This document shows positions 7,183-14,237 of a stretch of 20,984 bases of DNA, piece by piece. A program made the position numbers and the translations under genes. The number at the start of each line of letters is the position of its first letter. The stretch's first letter is position 1. The stretch lies in contig DCDZ01000006.1 of the NCBI GenBank assembly GCA_002316675.1, forward strand, positions 69,039 to 90,022, in the 5' to 3' direction. Source of the DNA: Tyzzerella sp. UBA1042 (GTDB lineage: Bacteria; Bacillota; Clostridia; Lachnospirales; Anaerotignaceae). Below the pieces are notes generated by a model, which had not been told where the DNA came from, did no database searches, and saw only the letters and a list, made by a program, of their open reading frames with translations.

Positions 7183-7533
7183 ATGGAATATTTTGAAAAG
7201 AAAATTACCTATCTTCGAGGTATGTGTGACGGAAGCGGTTTTGATGAAAACAGCAAGGAAGGAAAGATTTTCCACGGCATACTGAACATATTAGATGATA
7301 TGGCGTTTATGCTGGAAACCTTCATGGATGACGAGGATATGGAAGATCTGGAGAAGTTCGAGGAGGATGAGGAAGATCAGCCTATTTACTTGTACTCCTT
7401 TATCTGCCCCAGCTGCGGAGAAGAAATTGATGTGGACGGGGAAACAGTGGAAACGGAAACGGAAATTCAGTGTCCCGTCTGCGGAAGCGCCATTCCCATG
7501 GGAACGGAAAACGTGGATGATTTAAAATTTTAA
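7183..7533 (+). CDS. CD1247 N-terminal domain-type zinc-ribbon protein
   Basis: This 116-aa protein starts at ATG 7183, which has AAGGAGG 9 nt upstream; an earlier in-frame start at 7162 has no such site. Residues 1-45 (MEYFEKKITYLRGMCDG, then DENSKEGKI and ILNILDDMA) match the helical N-terminal domain of a clostridial family usually named after C. difficile CD1247. Residues 48-65 are strongly acidic (D/E-rich). The C-terminal third is a zinc ribbon with CPSC (75-78) and CPVC (97-100). It is probably cytoplasmic. The function is unknown; the ribbon and acidic stretch suggest a partner in transcription or translation, consistent with its place after efp. A strong terminator follows. Confidence 0.72.
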   Translation: MEYFEKKITYLRGMCDGSGFDENSKEGKIFHGILNILDDMAFMLETFMDDEDMEDLEKFEEDEEDQPIYLYSFICPSCGEEIDVDGETVETETEIQCPVCGSAIPMGTENVDDLKF

Positions 7534-7539
7534 TGCAGG

Positions 7540-7565
7540 GGTGGGGCTTCGTCCCCGCCTTTTTT
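7540..7565 (+). terminator. Intrinsic terminator after the CD1247-type gene
   Basis: GGTGGGG pairs with CCCCGCC (one G-T pair) around a CTTCGT loop and is followed by six T residues. It ends the efp/CD1247-type unit. Confidence 0.85.
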
Positions 7566-7650
7566 AAATTTCGTGGGTTATGGAAAATTCACAAAAAAAT
7601 ACAGAAAATAGAGAAAAGGTCGAGGGAATTGTAGAAAATCATTCTTTGTA

Positions 7651-7679
7651 TTGACAAAAAAACAATTTCGTCGTATCAT
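7651..7679 (+). promoter_or_regulatory. Promoter of the trpB T-box transcript
   Basis: TTGACA and TATCAT are separated by 17 nt, about 7 nt before the expected transcription start at 7686. Confidence 0.75.
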
Positions 7680-7685
7680 TTATCC

Positions 7686-7954
7686 AATAAACCGATGAGG
7701 GAGAGGAGTACTTCCATAAAGTAACAACAGAGAGCTGCCGGTGGTGGAAACGCAGTGTTCATTTTTTGGAAGGAATGGCCTCCTGAGGGCGCGCAGAACC
7801 TTAGTATGCAAGCCGGAGCAGATACTCCGTTACCAACGGGGGCATATGTTTGTATGCCATGAGAGGGTACTTTGTACCAAGCCGGGTGGCACCGCAGGAG
7901 TGAATATTTGCTCTTGTCCCTGCAAAGAATTTTTGTTGGGACGGGGCTTTTTTT
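7686..7954 (+). promoter_or_regulatory. T-box riboswitch, tryptophan type
   Basis: The leader has the canonical parts in order. GGAGTA is at about 7705-7710 and AGAGAGCTG at about 7730. The specifier loop is GAATGG with TGG at 7776-7778, the Trp codon. The T-box core GGGTGGCACCGC is at 7884-7895. The T-box bulge is TGGC, which pairs with a tRNA ending G-CCA, as bacterial tRNA-Trp does. Both signals agree on tryptophan. The following terminator would be disrupted when uncharged tRNA-Trp binds. Confidence 0.95.
7910..7954 (+). terminator. T-box intrinsic terminator of trpB
   Basis: GCTCTTGTCCC pairs with GGGACGGGGC (with G-T pairs) and is followed by seven T residues, just after the T-box core. 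It is the premature terminator. Confidence 0.8.
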
Positions 7955-8014
7955 ATTGCAGGAAAAGAGCGTTCTCCCAATCACAAACCCATAGCATGAG
8001 AAGGAGAATGATTT

Positions 8015-9397
8015 ATGAAGAAGAATGAAATCCCTTATAAAATTTATTTGGAAGAGCAGGAAATGCCAAAGCAGTGGTACAATGTGCGGGCGGATATGCA
8101 GCAAAAACCTGCGCCCCTTTTGAACCCGGGAACATTGCAGCCTATGACGGCGGAGGAGCTGGCACCTGTTTTTTGTGAGGAATTGGTAGCGCAGGAGTTG
8201 GATGATACAACGGCATATATTGATATTCCGCAGGAAATTTTAGAGTATTATAAAATGTATCGCCCGTCCCCCTTGGTGCGTGCATATCAGTTGGAGAAAA
8301 AGCTGGGAACACCGGCAAAAATTTATTATAAATTTGAGGGGAATAACACCAGCGGCAGCCATAAGCTGAATTCCGCCATTGCTCAGGCCTATTATGCAAA
8401 GAAGCAGGGGCTTCAGGGTGTAACAACAGAGACAGGCGCAGGGCAGTGGGGTACGGCATTATCTATGGCTTGCGCATATTTGGGCTTAGACTGTAATGTT
8501 TACATGGTTAAGGTTTCCTATGAGCAAAAACCCTTCCGCAGGGAGGTCATGCGAACCTATGGCGCAAAGGTAACGCCGTCCCCCTCTATGTCTACGGAGG
8601 TTGGGAAGAAGATTTTGGCGGAGCATCCAGGCACAACAGGCAGCTTGGGCTGTGCCATTTCCGAGGCAGTTGAAGCGGCGGTAACAAAGAAAGGCTATCG
8701 CTATGTATTGGGCAGTGTGCTGAATCAGGTGCTGCTGCATCAATCCGTCATCGGGTTGGAAGCAAAGGCGGCCATGGATAAATACGGCGTGGTTCCCGAT
8801 GTCATCATTGGCTGTGCCGGCGGCGGCTCCAATTTGGGCGGTTTGATTTCTCCGTTTATGGGGGAAAAGCTGCGGGGTGAAAGGGACTATCGCTTTATTG
8901 CCGTAGAGCCTGCCTCCTGCCCCAGCTTGACAAGGGGAAAATATGTGTATGACTTCTGCGATACGGGCATGGTGACACCTCTGGCAAAAATGTATACCCT
9001 TGGCAGCAGCTTCATTCCCTCGGCAAACCATGCGGGAGGCCTGCGGTATCACGGTATGAGCCCCATTGTTTCTGAATTGTTCCATCAAAGCCTGCTGGAG
9101 GCCCGCGCTGTGGAGCAGACATCAGTGTTTGAGGCGGCGGAGCAATTCGCAAGGATTGAGGGCATTTTGCCGGCACCGGAGAGTGCCCATGCCATTCGTG
9201 CGGCCATGGATGAGGCCTTGCACTGCAAGGAAACGGGAGAGGAAAAAACCATTCTCTTTGGCTTAACAGGCACAGGATATTTTGATATGGTTGCCTATGA
9301 GAAGTTTAACGACGGCGTAATGGGGGATTATATTCCCACGGATGCAGACCTGGAGAAGGGCTTTGCAGGTATTCCTGATATTCCTCAAAACAAATAA
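8015..9397 (+). CDS. trpB: Tryptophan synthase beta chain, TrpB2 type
   Basis: This 460-aa PLP enzyme condenses indole and serine to tryptophan. The N-terminal extension, the RPSPLVRAYQLEKKLG segment and the length mark it as TrpB2 rather than TrpB1 (about 390-400 aa). The PLP Schiff-base lysine is Lys-117 in SGSHKLNSA. The phosphate-binding loop is CAGGGSNLGG. The TETGAGQWG loop and GLTGTGYFD near the end are also typical. The start ATG has AAGGAG 8 nt upstream. No trpA, trpC or trpD is near. TrpB2 enzymes often work without TrpA and can salvage free indole, so indole salvage is a reasonable inference. Expression is under the tryptophan T-box at 7686-7954. A strong hairpin terminator follows, so the gene is a single transcription unit. 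Confidence 0.95.
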   Translation: MKKNEIPYKIYLEEQEMPKQWYNVRADMQQKPAPLLNPGTLQPMTAEELAPVFCEELVAQELDDTTAYIDIPQEILEYYKMYRPSPLVRAYQLEKKLGTPAKIYYKFEGNNTSGSHKLNSAIAQAYYAKKQGLQGVTTETGAGQWGTALSMACAYLGLDCNVYMVKVSYEQKPFRREVMRTYGAKVTPSPSMSTEVGKKILAEHPGTTGSLGCAISEAVEAAVTKKGYRYVLGSVLNQVLLHQSVIGLEAKAAMDKYGVVPDVIIGCAGGGSNLGGLISPFMGEKLRGERDYRFIAVEPASCPSLTRGKYVYDFCDTGMVTPLAKMYTLGSSFIPSANHAGGLRYHGMSPIVSELFHQSLLEARAVEQTSVFEAAEQFARIEGILPAPESAHAIRAAMDEALHCKETGEEKTILFGLTGTGYFDMVAYEKFNDGVMGDYIPTDADLEKGFAGIPDIPQNK

Positions 9398-9406
9398 AAT
9401 ATACTT

Positions 9407-9456
9407 ATAAGCGTCTTTGTTCTTTTCCTTCAAGGAAGGGAGACGCTTATTTTTTT
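9407..9456 (+). terminator. Intrinsic terminator after trpB
   Basis: ATAAGCGTCT pairs perfectly with AGACGCTTAT over a 24-nt apical stretch that can fold further, and T residues follow. Confidence 0.9.
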
Positions 9457-9546
9457 GAAGAGAGAAAGGCCAAAAAATGAGGGGTTATTGCAATTTCATA
9501 TAAAAACTGTTCTTGGAATGCGATGAATCTAAAGGTTGCATGATAC

Positions 9547-9575
9547 TTGTGGCAGAACAGATTTTATGCTAAGCT
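9547..9575 (+). promoter_or_regulatory. Possible promoter of the CDP-alcohol phosphatidyltransferase gene
   Basis: TTGTGG and TAAGCT are separated by 17 nt, 30-60 nt upstream of the start codon. Both boxes deviate from consensus. Confidence 0.35.
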
Positions 9576-9606
9576 AAAAAAATTCTAAAATTATCGAGGT
9601 GGAGAA

Positions 9607-10137
9607 ATGAGCCTTGTACCCAATATTATTACCATAAGCAGAAGCCTTGCCGCATTTTTTTTGCTGCTGACGGCACCGTTTTCCCCAGCCTTTTTTGTGA
9701 TATATATAGTGTGTGGCATTGGCGATATGCTGGATGGCTATATTGCACGAAAATGGCGGGCAAGCTCCGCCTTAGGGGCCACGTTGGACAGCATGGGGGA
9801 TTGTGTTTTTGTTTTCGTCGTGCTGTATAAGCTTTTGCCTGTCCTTATTTTGCCTCCGTGGGCATTGTATTGGGTTGGCGGAATTTTTATCCTTAAAGGC
9901 AGCACTTTTGTAATTGGACTTGTTCGGTATGGCGGACTGGCTTTTTTGCATACTTATCTGAATAAAATTGCCGGGATAAGCCTATTCTGTTTCCCGGTAT
10001 TCTACCATTTCGGAGAAATCAGCATGGTGGCCGCTGTACTTTGTGCCCTTGCCACCCTTGCCGCTGGGGAAGAGCTTGTGATTACTGTTTGGGCAAGGGA
10101 ATTGAATAGAGACAGAAAGGGACTGTTTTTTCAATAG
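9607..10137 (+). CDS. CDP-alcohol phosphatidyltransferase family protein (PgsA-like)
   Basis: This 176-aa integral membrane enzyme has the full CAP motif DxxDGxxARx8GxxxDxxxD: Asp-40, Asp-43, Gly-44, Ala-47, Arg-48, Gly-57, Asp-61 and Asp-65. The family transfers an alcohol phosphate onto CDP-diacylglycerol at the cytoplasmic face of the membrane. PgsA (glycerol-3-phosphate) or a phosphatidylserine/inositol-type synthase are all possible. Its small size and opening MSLVPNIITISR fit the PgsA/Cls-like group. Several hydrophobic segments are visible (about 11-38, 66-98, 120-160). AGGTGG precedes ATG 9607 by about 4 nt, a short spacing. It stands alone between the trpB terminator and a convergent terminator, so context does not define the substrate. 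Confidence 0.88.
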   Translation: MSLVPNIITISRSLAAFFLLLTAPFSPAFFVIYIVCGIGDMLDGYIARKWRASSALGATLDSMGDCVFVFVVLYKLLPVLILPPWALYWVGGIFILKGSTFVIGLVRYGGLAFLHTYLNKIAGISLFCFPVFYHFGEISMVAAVLCALATLAAGEELVITVWARELNRDRKGLFFQ

Positions 10138-10185
10138 GGCAATTCCAAAAGAGGAAAGAACCATCAAAAATTGTATTTGAAATTT

Positions 10186-10236
10186 AAATAAAAAGCCTTG
10201 CCCCTTCTTTTTCTTCCAAGGGGGAAGGCTTTCTTT
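10186..10236. terminator. Bidirectional terminator between pgsA-like and sulP genes
   Basis: AAAGCCTT-G-CCCC pairs with GGGG-G-AAGGCTTT, and T-rich tails follow on both strands. It serves both convergent genes. Confidence 0.8.
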
Positions 10237-10266
10237 TCGCTATTTTGGTGCTGTGATCAAAAGAAA

Positions 10267-11913
10267 TTAAGCGGCAGGCTTTACTCTGGGGCGGTTTGTA
10301 AGCAGTACCCGCTTCACGCTCCAATAAAAGTTTTCTGCGCCGATGATTTCTTTTAAATCCGTTCTCTGCATCATCTTCATGGTGTGGGTGGGTAAGCCGC
10401 AAAGAGCAACATCCATCCCCTGCTGCCGCAATCCTTCGATCAATTCACGCAGTGTTTGGGCGCAGGAAATATCAATATTGGAAACACCTCGCATGGAAAA
10501 CAGCACGGTGTCGGCACCCTCTACTTTTGCGGCAATCTCTGCCACAGCTTGGGTATTCGCAAAAATCATGGGGCCTGTGATGTACACAACCTTTGTGTTA
10601 TTATACCGGGCACAAAGAACAGGGTCGGTAACATTCATACGGCCCATATCCACATTTTCGTAGTTGATTTCGATGAAGGAAAGACGAGTCACCAAGAAAA
10701 TCAGACCGATGACAACTCCCACCAGAATTGCCACGGTAAGGTCGAACAGTATGGTGGCCAACATGGTTGCCACAAACTCCAGCATGGCCCCTTTGAATTT
10801 ATGGGAGAAAATATAGCGTATGGATTCCCATTCATTCATGCGCCACGCCGTCACCATCAATACCCCTGCCAGAGCGGCCAAGGGAATTTGGGACATGACA
10901 GGTGCCAAAAGAAACATGGAAATCAAAAGCCCAAGGGCATGAAAAACCCCCACCAAGCGGGTTTTTGCGCCGGATTTTACCGCAACACTGGTACGGGCAA
11001 TGGCGGCAGTGGCGGGGATACCACCGAAAAAGGGCAGAAGGATATTGCCTACGCCTTGGGCAATCAGCTCCTGATTGCTGTTTAGCCGCACGCCCGTCAT
11101 TCTGCCTGCGCTGGCACCGCATAAAAGGCTTTCAATCATACCCAAAATGGCAATACTGAAGGCTGGTGTAATCAGCCCACCCACGATGTTTGGGTTTAAT
11201 ATGGATACTGTGAGGCGGCTTTCCGGCAGCAGTGTTTTTGGAATTTCCCCTACCACGGCCACATCAAGCCCCATCAGCATGGAAGCCGCCGTTGCAAGAA
11301 TGATGCTTAACAGGGAGGCGGGAATGACGGCACTCCATTTTTTTGGGAAAAATACCATAAACAAAATAACAAAAGCGCCCAGAAGCACGGCGGTTATGTT
11401 GGGCGCAAAGCCTAAGCGGACATAGCTGATCAGCTTTGCAATGGCAGAAGCTCCTTGGGAGTGGGTTCCAAAAAAGTTATCAATTTGCCCCAAGGCAATA
11501 ATTACTGCGATGCCGGAGGTGAAGCCGGTAATGACAGGGGCGGGGATGAAGGCAGTCAGCTTTCCTAAGCGCAGAAGGCCGGAAAGCAACAGCAAAATGC
11601 CGGCAATGAGGGTAGCAATATAAACACCGTTCATGCCGTATGTAGCCACCAGGGACATTAAAATTGCCGCCATGGCCCCCGTAGGCCCGGAAATTTGATA
11701 ATATCCGCCGGATAAGGGGCTCATGATCAGCCCGGCGATGATGGCGGTGATTAAGCCTGCCGCCGCATCGGCGCCGCTGCTGACACCAAAGGCTAGAGCC
11801 AAGGGCAGGGCAACAGCCGCAACGGTAAGCCCCGCCATAAGGTCTTGTGTTAATTTGGAAGCATTGTATCCACGAAATTCTTGTTTTAAGCTGTCTGTAA
11901 AATTGCCCAGCAT
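10267..11913 (-). CDS. SulP family inorganic anion transporter with STAS domain
   Basis: The start is ATG 11913, which has AAAGGAG 8 nt upstream. An in-frame start at 11973 has no ribosome binding site and lies before the predicted -10. The protein has 548 aa. Residues about 20-420 form the multi-span SLC26/SulP transport core, with ALPLALAFGV near the start, SGPTGA in the third segment, and GGIPATAAIARTSVAVKSGA later. Residues about 440-535 are a cytoplasmic STAS domain with the SNIDISCAQTL core. Known substrates of the family include sulfate, bicarbonate, fumarate and other anions; none is decided here and no sulfate-assimilation gene is near. A TTGAGA-17-TATGAT promoter lies upstream and a bidirectional terminator downstream. 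Confidence 0.92.
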   Translation of the reverse strand: MLGNFTDSLKQEFRGYNASKLTQDLMAGLTVAAVALPLALAFGVSSGADAAAGLITAIIAGLIMSPLSGGYYQISGPTGAMAAILMSLVATYGMNGVYIATLIAGILLLLSGLLRLGKLTAFIPAPVITGFTSGIAVIIALGQIDNFFGTHSQGASAIAKLISYVRLGFAPNITAVLLGAFVILFMVFFPKKWSAVIPASLLSIILATAASMLMGLDVAVVGEIPKTLLPESRLTVSILNPNIVGGLITPAFSIAILGMIESLLCGASAGRMTGVRLNSNQELIAQGVGNILLPFFGGIPATAAIARTSVAVKSGAKTRLVGVFHALGLLISMFLLAPVMSQIPLAALAGVLMVTAWRMNEWESIRYIFSHKFKGAMLEFVATMLATILFDLTVAILVGVVIGLIFLVTRLSFIEINYENVDMGRMNVTDPVLCARYNNTKVVYITGPMIFANTQAVAEIAAKVEGADTVLFSMRGVSNIDISCAQTLRELIEGLRQQGMDVALCGLPTHTMKMMQRTDLKEIIGAENFYWSVKRVLLTNRPRVKPAA

Positions 11914-11981
11914 GATAAAAACTCCTTTCAGAAGCAATATGTATTTTGAATATACAGAAATAGTAAAAGCCACACCTGCTT

Positions 11982-12010
11982 ATCATAGCAAAGGAGATAT
12001 CCATTCTCAA
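11982..12010 (-). promoter_or_regulatory. Promoter of the sulP gene
   Basis: On the minus strand TTGAGA (12010-12005) and TATGAT (11987-11982) are separated by 17 nt. The leader would be about 60 nt. Confidence 0.7.
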
Positions 12011-12077
12011 CAGCAAAAACGGGGATTTTCCCGGGGTTTCAACAGGCCTTTTTGTGCAACTTCACAGCACACAGTTT

Positions 12078-12106
12078 TTGACTGGATAAAGTGGCGGCAG
12101 TATGCT
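12078..12106 (+). promoter_or_regulatory. Plus-strand promoter with no downstream gene
   Basis: TTGACT and TATGCT are separated by 17 nt. No coding region on this strand follows before 18320, but a terminator lies 70-115 nt downstream, so the transcript would be short. Confidence 0.45.
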
Positions 12107-12112
12107 TGAAGA

Positions 12113-12222
12113 AAACGTTTTTTGGGGGTGGCTTTTGGGAGCTGCGCCCTCTGCTATACAAAAGTCCTGCATGAAAAAAGCCTGCCCTCCCATGCTTGAC
12201 AAAGGAAAGCAGGCCTTTTATA
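12113..12222 (+). ncRNA. Candidate small RNA (promoter-terminator pair)
   Basis: A transcript from the promoter at 12078-12106 would end at the hairpin 12174-12219, giving about 110 nt. It has GGGGGTGGC early on, then a GGGAGCTGCGCCC hairpin, then the terminator stem. It contains no reading frame with a ribosome binding site. It matches no RNA family I recognise. The 3' terminator also serves the opposite ABC operon, so coincidence is possible. Confidence 0.3.
12174..12219. terminator. Bidirectional terminator at the end of the ABC operon
   Basis: GCCTGC pairs with GCAGGC with a long inner stretch. The minus strand ends in TTTTTT after the stem, and the plus strand in CTTTTATAT. It ends the minus-strand operon and could end a short plus-strand RNA. 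Confidence 0.8.
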
Positions 12223-12229
12223 TAAGAGG

Positions 12230-13159
12230 TTAGCGTTCTTCCCGAAAATAGGGGTTCCCCAAATCCGCAGGGGGCAGGTCCTCTTTTTTGTTCTTTCTGG
12301 TGCTGATAATTACAATGACGATGGTTGCCGCATAGGGAAGCATATCAATCAGATACTGAGAAATCTGTATGCCCATGCTCTGCAAACGGAAGCCCAAAAT
12401 GGATAAGCCGCCGAAGAGGAAGGCGCCGATCATGGCCTTCACAGGATTCCAGGAAGCAAAGATGACCAAAGCAACGGCAATCCAGCCGCGGCCCGCAATA
12501 ATGTGCTCCTGCCAAACGGGCACAGTAACCAAGGACATATAAGCGCCCCCTAAGCCGCATAATGCGCCGCCCAAAAGGATATGGGCGTATTTATAAAGGG
12601 TTACGTTTACCCCGGAAGCATCCGCCGCCGCCGCACTCTCTCCCACAGCCCGCAGGTTTAGGCCCTTTTTGGTGCGGAAAAGATAGTAGGTGGAGGCAAG
12701 AATAGTGAGATACCCAAAATAAACAAAAACGTCCTGTTGAAAGAAAATCTCCCCAATATAAGGGATGGAGGATAACACGGGAATGGGACGTGCAACGAAA
12801 AAGCTTTTAATATCTCCGGGGACGATGGAGCCCATCACCCGCTGGCCCAAAAAACTGGCAAAGCCTTCACCGAAAATGGTCAGCGTTAAACCGCATACCG
12901 TTTGGTTTACCCGGAGGGAAACGGTCAAAAAGGCATAAAGCAGTGCGCCAATGCCGCCGGAAAAAATTGCCCCCAGCATGGCAAGGAGGGGATTATGGGT
13001 GTTCAGGCCCACCAAAAACCCTACAATGGCACCCATGTACATCATGCCCTCCACACCGAGGTTTAGATGCCCTGCCTTTTCCGTAAAAATTTCACCCAAG
13101 GTGGCGAAAAGAAGGGGTGTCCCCGCAATGATTGCGGCGGATAAAAAACCGACCAACAT
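12230..13159 (-). CDS. ABC transporter permease, nucleoside type (NupQ/YufQ-like)
   Basis: This 309-aa integral membrane protein is the second permease of a BMP-type ABC transporter. It starts MLVGFLSAAIIAGTPLL and has the TEKAGHLNLGVEGMM motif, typical of the NupQ-like half of BPD_transp_2 permeases. The VGESAAAADASGV motif (cytoplasmic loop contacting the ATPase) is also present. About eight hydrophobic spans are visible; the C-terminus is charged (RKNKKEDL). Its start codon lies one base after the stop of the first permease, with GGAGG inside that gene, so translation is coupled. It would pair with the product of 13161-14237 to form the membrane channel for purine nucleosides or bases. Confidence 0.92.
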   Translation of the reverse strand: MLVGFLSAAIIAGTPLLFATLGEIFTEKAGHLNLGVEGMMYMGAIVGFLVGLNTHNPLLAMLGAIFSGGIGALLYAFLTVSLRVNQTVCGLTLTIFGEGFASFLGQRVMGSIVPGDIKSFFVARPIPVLSSIPYIGEIFFQQDVFVYFGYLTILASTYYLFRTKKGLNLRAVGESAAAADASGVNVTLYKYAHILLGGALCGLGGAYMSLVTVPVWQEHIIAGRGWIAVALVIFASWNPVKAMIGAFLFGGLSILGFRLQSMGIQISQYLIDMLPYAATIVIVIISTRKNKKEDLPPADLGNPYFREER

Positions 13160-13160
13160 A

Positions 13161-14237
13161 TTATTTCGCCTCCTTTTTTATTTTGCTGAATTTATGGAAG
13201 TGCAATTTATATTGCAGGAAGAATTCACTGCCCAGTACGAAAAATAGTATGATTGCTTGAATCATATCCGCAACGGAGGCGGGAACCTGCATGGAAATCT
13301 GAATATAATTGCCGCCCTGCACCAAAATGGCAAAGGCAATGCAGACAAACAGGGTAGCTATGGCATTTAAGCCTGCAAGCCATGTGGTGATGATTGCCGT
13401 GAACCCATAATTAGCGGAAAGGGAGGCGGATAATGTTTTTTCTACGGCGGAGGCCTGAATCATGCCTGTCAAACCGCAGAGGCCGCCGGAAAGGAGCATA
13501 GACACAATAATGACGGAGGAAATATTCATGCCAGCATACCGTGCCGTTTCAATACTTTCTCCAACCACAGAAATTTCATAGCCTTTTTTTGTATGGTTCA
13601 AAAAAAGATATACCAGCACCACCAGCACCAAAGCGATGACCCAACCCATGTGCACCCCGCCTACAGTAGGCAGAATGGCATTCCCGGAGAAGGCTGCAAT
13701 TTTGGGGAAGCCTTGGGAAGAGGGGTCCTTCCAAGGGCCGTATTGCAAATAGGTGACAAATTTAATGGCCAGATAGTTCAGCATCAAGGTGAATATGGTT
13801 TCATTTGTACCCATTTTTGCCTTAAAAAAAGCGGGAATAAATGCCCAAAGTCCGCCCATTACCATTGCCGCAGCGGCCATGGATAAAAGCAGCAAGGGCT
13901 TCGGCAGGCTTACGTTTAGGGCAACGGCAGAGGCTGCAAAAGCGCCCATCATAATCTGCCCTTCGCCGCCGATATTCCAAAATTTCATTTTAAAGGCCAC
14001 CAAAATGCCCAAAGAGGTGATAACCAAGGGCACGGCCTTAAGGGTTGTCTGTTGCAGGCGGATGGTTGTGCCCAAGGCGCCCTTTACCATGGAGGCAAAT
14101 ATGGTAATGGGGTTATATCCCAAAAAGGCAATGATGAGCCCTGCACAAACAATGGAAAGGGCCACAGAAAAAGTGCGTATCATGATTGCTTTATTGCGGG
14201 GTAAATCATCCCGTTTTGTAATTTTCAAAGGAATCAT
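13161..14237 (-). CDS. ABC transporter permease, nucleoside type (NupP/YufP-like)
   Basis: This 358-aa integral membrane protein is the first permease of the BMP-type transporter. A short basic cytoplasmic head (residues 1-20) is followed by about nine hydrophobic spans. It has the FKMKFWNIGGEGQIMMGA motif and the VVGESIETARYAGM coupling loop that touches the ATPase. ATG overlaps the stop codon of the ATPase gene by 4 nt (ATGA), which implies coupled translation. The C-terminus is Lys-rich (FHKFSKIKKEAK). Context points to uptake of nucleosides. Confidence 0.92.
   Translation of the reverse strand: MIPLKITKRDDLPRNKAIMIRTFSVALSIVCAGLIIAFLGYNPITIFASMVKGALGTTIRLQQTTLKAVPLVITSLGILVAFKMKFWNIGGEGQIMMGAFAASAVALNVSLPKPLLLLSMAAAAMVMGGLWAFIPAFFKAKMGTNETIFTLMLNYLAIKFVTYLQYGPWKDPSSQGFPKIAAFSGNAILPTVGGVHMGWVIALVLVVLVYLFLNHTKKGYEISVVGESIETARYAGMNISSVIIVSMLLSGGLCGLTGMIQASAVEKTLSASLSANYGFTAIITTWLAGLNAIATLFVCIAFAILVQGGNYIQISMQVPASVADMIQAIILFFVLGSEFFLQYKLHFHKFSKIKKEAK

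Noticed and set aside
7741..8028. Plus-strand 95-aa reading frame
   Set aside because: It lies inside the tryptophan T-box leader, so it is a by-product of RNA sequence.
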